NCBI GenBank assembly: GCA_903886985.1
Contig: CAISOI010000462.1
Coordinates: 1-6,957, forward strand
Direction of reading: 5' to 3'
Origin: an uncultured Chthonomonas sp.
Lineage (GTDB): Bacteria > Armatimonadota > Chthonomonadetes > Chthonomonadales > CAJBBX01
Length of the DNA: 6,957 nucleotides
The position numbers and the translations under genes were made by a program. Positions 5,288 to 6,957 of this stretch are shown piece by piece (the stretch's first letter is position 1; each line of letters opens with the position of its first letter). Under the pieces are notes generated by a model. That model saw only the letters and a program-made list of their open reading frames with translations, was not told the origin of the DNA and ran no database searches.

Positions 5288-6583
5288 TTGGCAAAGATAA
5301 CATTGATAGGCGCAGGCAGCACGGTGTTTGCAAAGAACTTACTCGGGGACATTCTGAGTTTTCCGGAGTTACAGCAATGTGAAATAGCGCTCATGGATAT
5401 TGATGTTGAACGGTTGAGAGTATCAGAGATAGTCGCAAAAAAAGTTGCTAAAGCGGTCGGTGCCAGTCCTGTCATTAAGTCCTATTTGGATCGGAGGGAC
5501 GCTCTGTACGGATCAGACTACGCCATAAATATGATCCAGGTAGGGGGTTATGATCCCTGCACTATTACTGATTTTGAGATTCCAAAGCGCTATGGATTAC
5601 GTCAGACGATAGCTGATACCCTCGGCATTGGGGGAATCATGCGGTCGCTCCGTACGATACCTGTTGTTCTTGGAATGTGTAGAGATATGGAAGAAGTATG
5701 CCCTGATGTCCAGTTCTTGAATTATACAAATCCTATGGCAACAATCTGCTGGGCAATTTCGAGAGCGAGTTCCATTCGCACTGTTGGGCTTTGTCACAGT
5801 GTTCAGGGCACCGCCAAGCAACTCGCAGATGACATTGACATTCCGATTTCCGAAATCAACTTTCGGTGTGCAGGGATCAATCATATGGCGTTCTATCTGC
5901 GGTTTGAACGCGACGGAGTTGATCTCTATCCAGAAGTTCGCAAAGTACTAGAGGGAGGCAGAGTCCCAGACTGGAATCGAGTGAGATATGAGATGCTTCA
6001 ACGCCTGGGCTATTTTGTAACGGAGAGCAGTGAGCACTTTGCGGAGTACACGCCCTATTTTATTAAGAGTGATCATCCTGAATTGATAGATCGATTTAAC
6101 GTTCCACTGGACGAATATGTTTCTCGCTGCATCAAGCAGATCGAGAAGTGGGGCGCGATGAAAGAGCAGTTCGAGGGGGATGATCCAGTGGGGGTTACGC
6201 GGAGCGAAGAATATGGATCGCTAATCATCCACTCCATGGAAACAGGAACTCCACGAGTAATTTACGGAAATGTTCCGAATACCGGATTGATTTCAAGTCT
6301 TCAGGATGATTGTTGCGTTGAGGTGCCCTGCTTGGTGGACAAAAATGGAGTGCAGCCTACGTACATTGGCGCACTGCCGCCTCAATTGTCAGCATTAATG
6401 ATGACTAATGTCAATGTCCAATCGTTGATAGTGGAAGCTTGTTTGACCGGAAAGCGCGCGCATGTCTATCATGCAGCAATGTTAGACCCGCACACGTCAA
6501 CGGAGCTAACGCTAGATCAAATTCACGCTTTAGTGAATGAGCTGATTGATGCACACGGGGATTGGATACCACAACTAAATTGA
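5288..6583 (+). CDS. glycoside hydrolase family 4 enzyme, alpha-galactosidase (MelA)-like
   Basis: GH4 enzymes cleave glycosides by an unusual redox route needing NAD+ and a divalent metal (typically Mn2+), through oxidation at C3 and elimination. The 431 residues match the family. Visible features are the NAD-binding loop TLIGAGSTVFAKN (5-17), the acidic strand end MDID (36-39), ADTLGIGGIMRSLRTIP (109-125), NYTNPM (145-150), metal ligand Cys169 in CHSV (169-172), GINHM with metal ligand His199 (196-200), and TESSEHFAEYTPYF (245-258), which should contain the catalytic tyrosine (probably Tyr254). CHSV and GINHM point to the MelA-like alpha-galactosidase group, not the phosphoglucosidases (CDMP or CNVP). 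No signal peptide is seen, so it acts in the cytoplasm on an imported sugar. No sugar transporter or regulator is adjacent. Related specificities such as alpha-glucosidase or glucuronidase cannot be excluded, so I give no symbol. Confidence 0.92.
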   Translation: MAKITLIGAGSTVFAKNLLGDILSFPELQQCEIALMDIDVERLRVSEIVAKKVAKAVGASPVIKSYLDRRDALYGSDYAINMIQVGGYDPCTITDFEIPKRYGLRQTIADTLGIGGIMRSLRTIPVVLGMCRDMEEVCPDVQFLNYTNPMATICWAISRASSIRTVGLCHSVQGTAKQLADDIDIPISEINFRCAGINHMAFYLRFERDGVDLYPEVRKVLEGGRVPDWNRVRYEMLQRLGYFVTESSEHFAEYTPYFIKSDHPELIDRFNVPLDEYVSRCIKQIEKWGAMKEQFEGDDPVGVTRSEEYGSLIIHSMETGTPRVIYGNVPNTGLISSLQDDCCVEVPCLVDKNGVQPTYIGALPPQLSALMMTNVNVQSLIVEACLTGKRAHVYHAAMLDPHTSTELTLDQIHALVNELIDAHGDWIPQLN

Positions 6584-6620
6584 CCACGCCATAATTGCAA
6601 AAGTGTTTGTGGCGTGGTCA
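6581..6620. terminator. bidirectional hairpin between convergent GH4 and BMP genes
   Basis: Perfect 11-base arms TGACCACGCCA (6581-6591) and TGGCGTGGTCA (6610-6620) enclose an 18-base loop that can pair further (CAAA with TTTG). The left arm begins with the GH4 stop codon itself, and the right arm ends 11 bases before the stop of the opposing gene. Short T- or A-rich flanks follow on both sides (ATTAAAG on the plus side, ATTTAGTTG on the minus side), without a long U-tract. It probably serves both genes. Confidence 0.75.
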
Positions 6621-6631
6621 TTAAAGAGTTA

Positions 6632-6957
6632 TTACAGGGTCGGGGACTTGAATGCCTTAAGCTGATCCTGTGTGCTAGGTACGACGATCTTGCCATCGGC
6701 AATGGCTTTAGTTACTTTATCAATTTCGGCAAGAACAGTTGCAGGGACTTTGTCTTTGGTATATGTCATGGGGCTAAGATGAACCCCTTGTTCCTTGACC
6801 CCAAGCACCTTGGTTCCGCCGGCGAATTTACCTTCCTTCAGCGATTTCACGGCATCGAAAACAGCAAGGTCAACACTCTTCATCATGCTTGTAAGAACAT
6901 GCCCTTTACGGATGTGGTCTTGATCTGAATCTACACCAATAGCATAGTTTTCGCCAC
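6632..6957 (-). CDS. BMP/PnrA-family substrate-binding protein, N-terminus beyond window
   Basis: Only the last 107 residues are present; the frame continues beyond the right edge, starting ...GENYAIGVDSDQDHIRKGHV.... The GVDSDQ motif (7-12 of the fragment), the VLTSMMKSVDLAVFDAVKSL helix that follows, and the GVKEQGVHLSP segment (52-62) are typical of the C-terminal lobe of BMP-family periplasmic or lipoprotein receptors. Members such as PnrA (TmpC) of Treponema bind purine nucleosides for ABC import; the Asp in VDSD belongs to the ligand pocket. An internal ATG at 6886 is not the start, since the conserved frame continues upstream. It ends with TAA and converges on the GH4 gene. A nucleoside ligand is likely but not proven here, because some members bind other compounds. 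Any lipobox and the permease genes would lie to the right. Confidence 0.88.
   Translation of the reverse strand, partial: GENYAIGVDSDQDHIRKGHVLTSMMKSVDLAVFDAVKSLKEGKFAGGTKVLGVKEQGVHLSPMTYTKDKVPATVLAEIDKVTKAIADGKIVVPSTQDQLKAFKSPTL

Noticed and set aside
6614..6928. Plus-strand 104-codon frame opposite the BMP-family gene
   Set aside because: It is antisense to a clearly conserved coding sequence and overlaps the terminator hairpin; it is a shadow frame.
1..6957. CRISPR arrays, tRNA or rRNA genes, insertion sequences, phage or defence genes
   Set aside because: No spaced direct repeats, cloverleaf, transposase or nuclease motifs were found on either strand by eye.

Overview
The window reads as ordinary chromosomal DNA from a free-living, diderm-type bacterium. 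Armatimonadota (Fimbriimonas-like) is my best guess. The guess rests on the pseudopilin N-terminus: a class III prepilin helix running into an ...ILFPVFGQAKE... stretch and then a CMSNL motif, which I associate with the large Armatimonadota/Planctomycetota pseudopilin families. A PEP-CTERM (exosortase-sorted) surface protein supports a Gram-negative-type envelope. No 16S gene or other decisive marker is present, so the phylum is an inference.

Layout, left to right. (1) 1-1140, minus strand: the N-terminal 380 residues of a cytoplasmic GAF-domain sensor histidine kinase, running off the left edge just after its G1 box. (2) 1141-1460: a 320-base divergent intergenic region with two short inverted repeats and a weak extended -10. 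(3) 1461-2312, plus strand: a type II secretion/type IV pilus-like pseudopilin, followed by a hairpin at 2359-2384. (4) 2424-3263, minus strand: a secreted PEP-CTERM protein of unknown function, with a good sigma70-like promoter at 3388-3416. (5) 3552-5146, minus strand: a purE-purK operon with overlapping stop and start codons, for the AIR to CAIR step of purine synthesis. (6) 5288-6583, plus strand: a GH4 (MelA-type, NAD- and metal-dependent) glycosidase read from a TTG start behind a perfect AGGAGG. (7) A convergent hairpin at 6581-6620. (8) 6632-6957, minus strand: the C-terminal end of a BMP/PnrA-family substrate-binding protein that enters from the right edge.

Genes that plausibly work together are purE and purK (consecutive enzymes, translationally coupled). 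The BMP-family protein could supply purine nucleosides by uptake, but it is separated from purEK by the GH4 gene and reads toward it, so no operon link is visible. The pseudopilin and the PEP-CTERM protein are both exported and converge on one hairpin, but nothing else of a pilus, secretion or exosortase system is in view.

I found no mobile element, CRISPR array, tRNA, rRNA or defence locus, and no convincing undescribed system. The most useful leads are small: possible operators in the two AT-rich or divergent intergenic regions, the variant H-box kinase family, and an uncharacterised PEP-CTERM protein.
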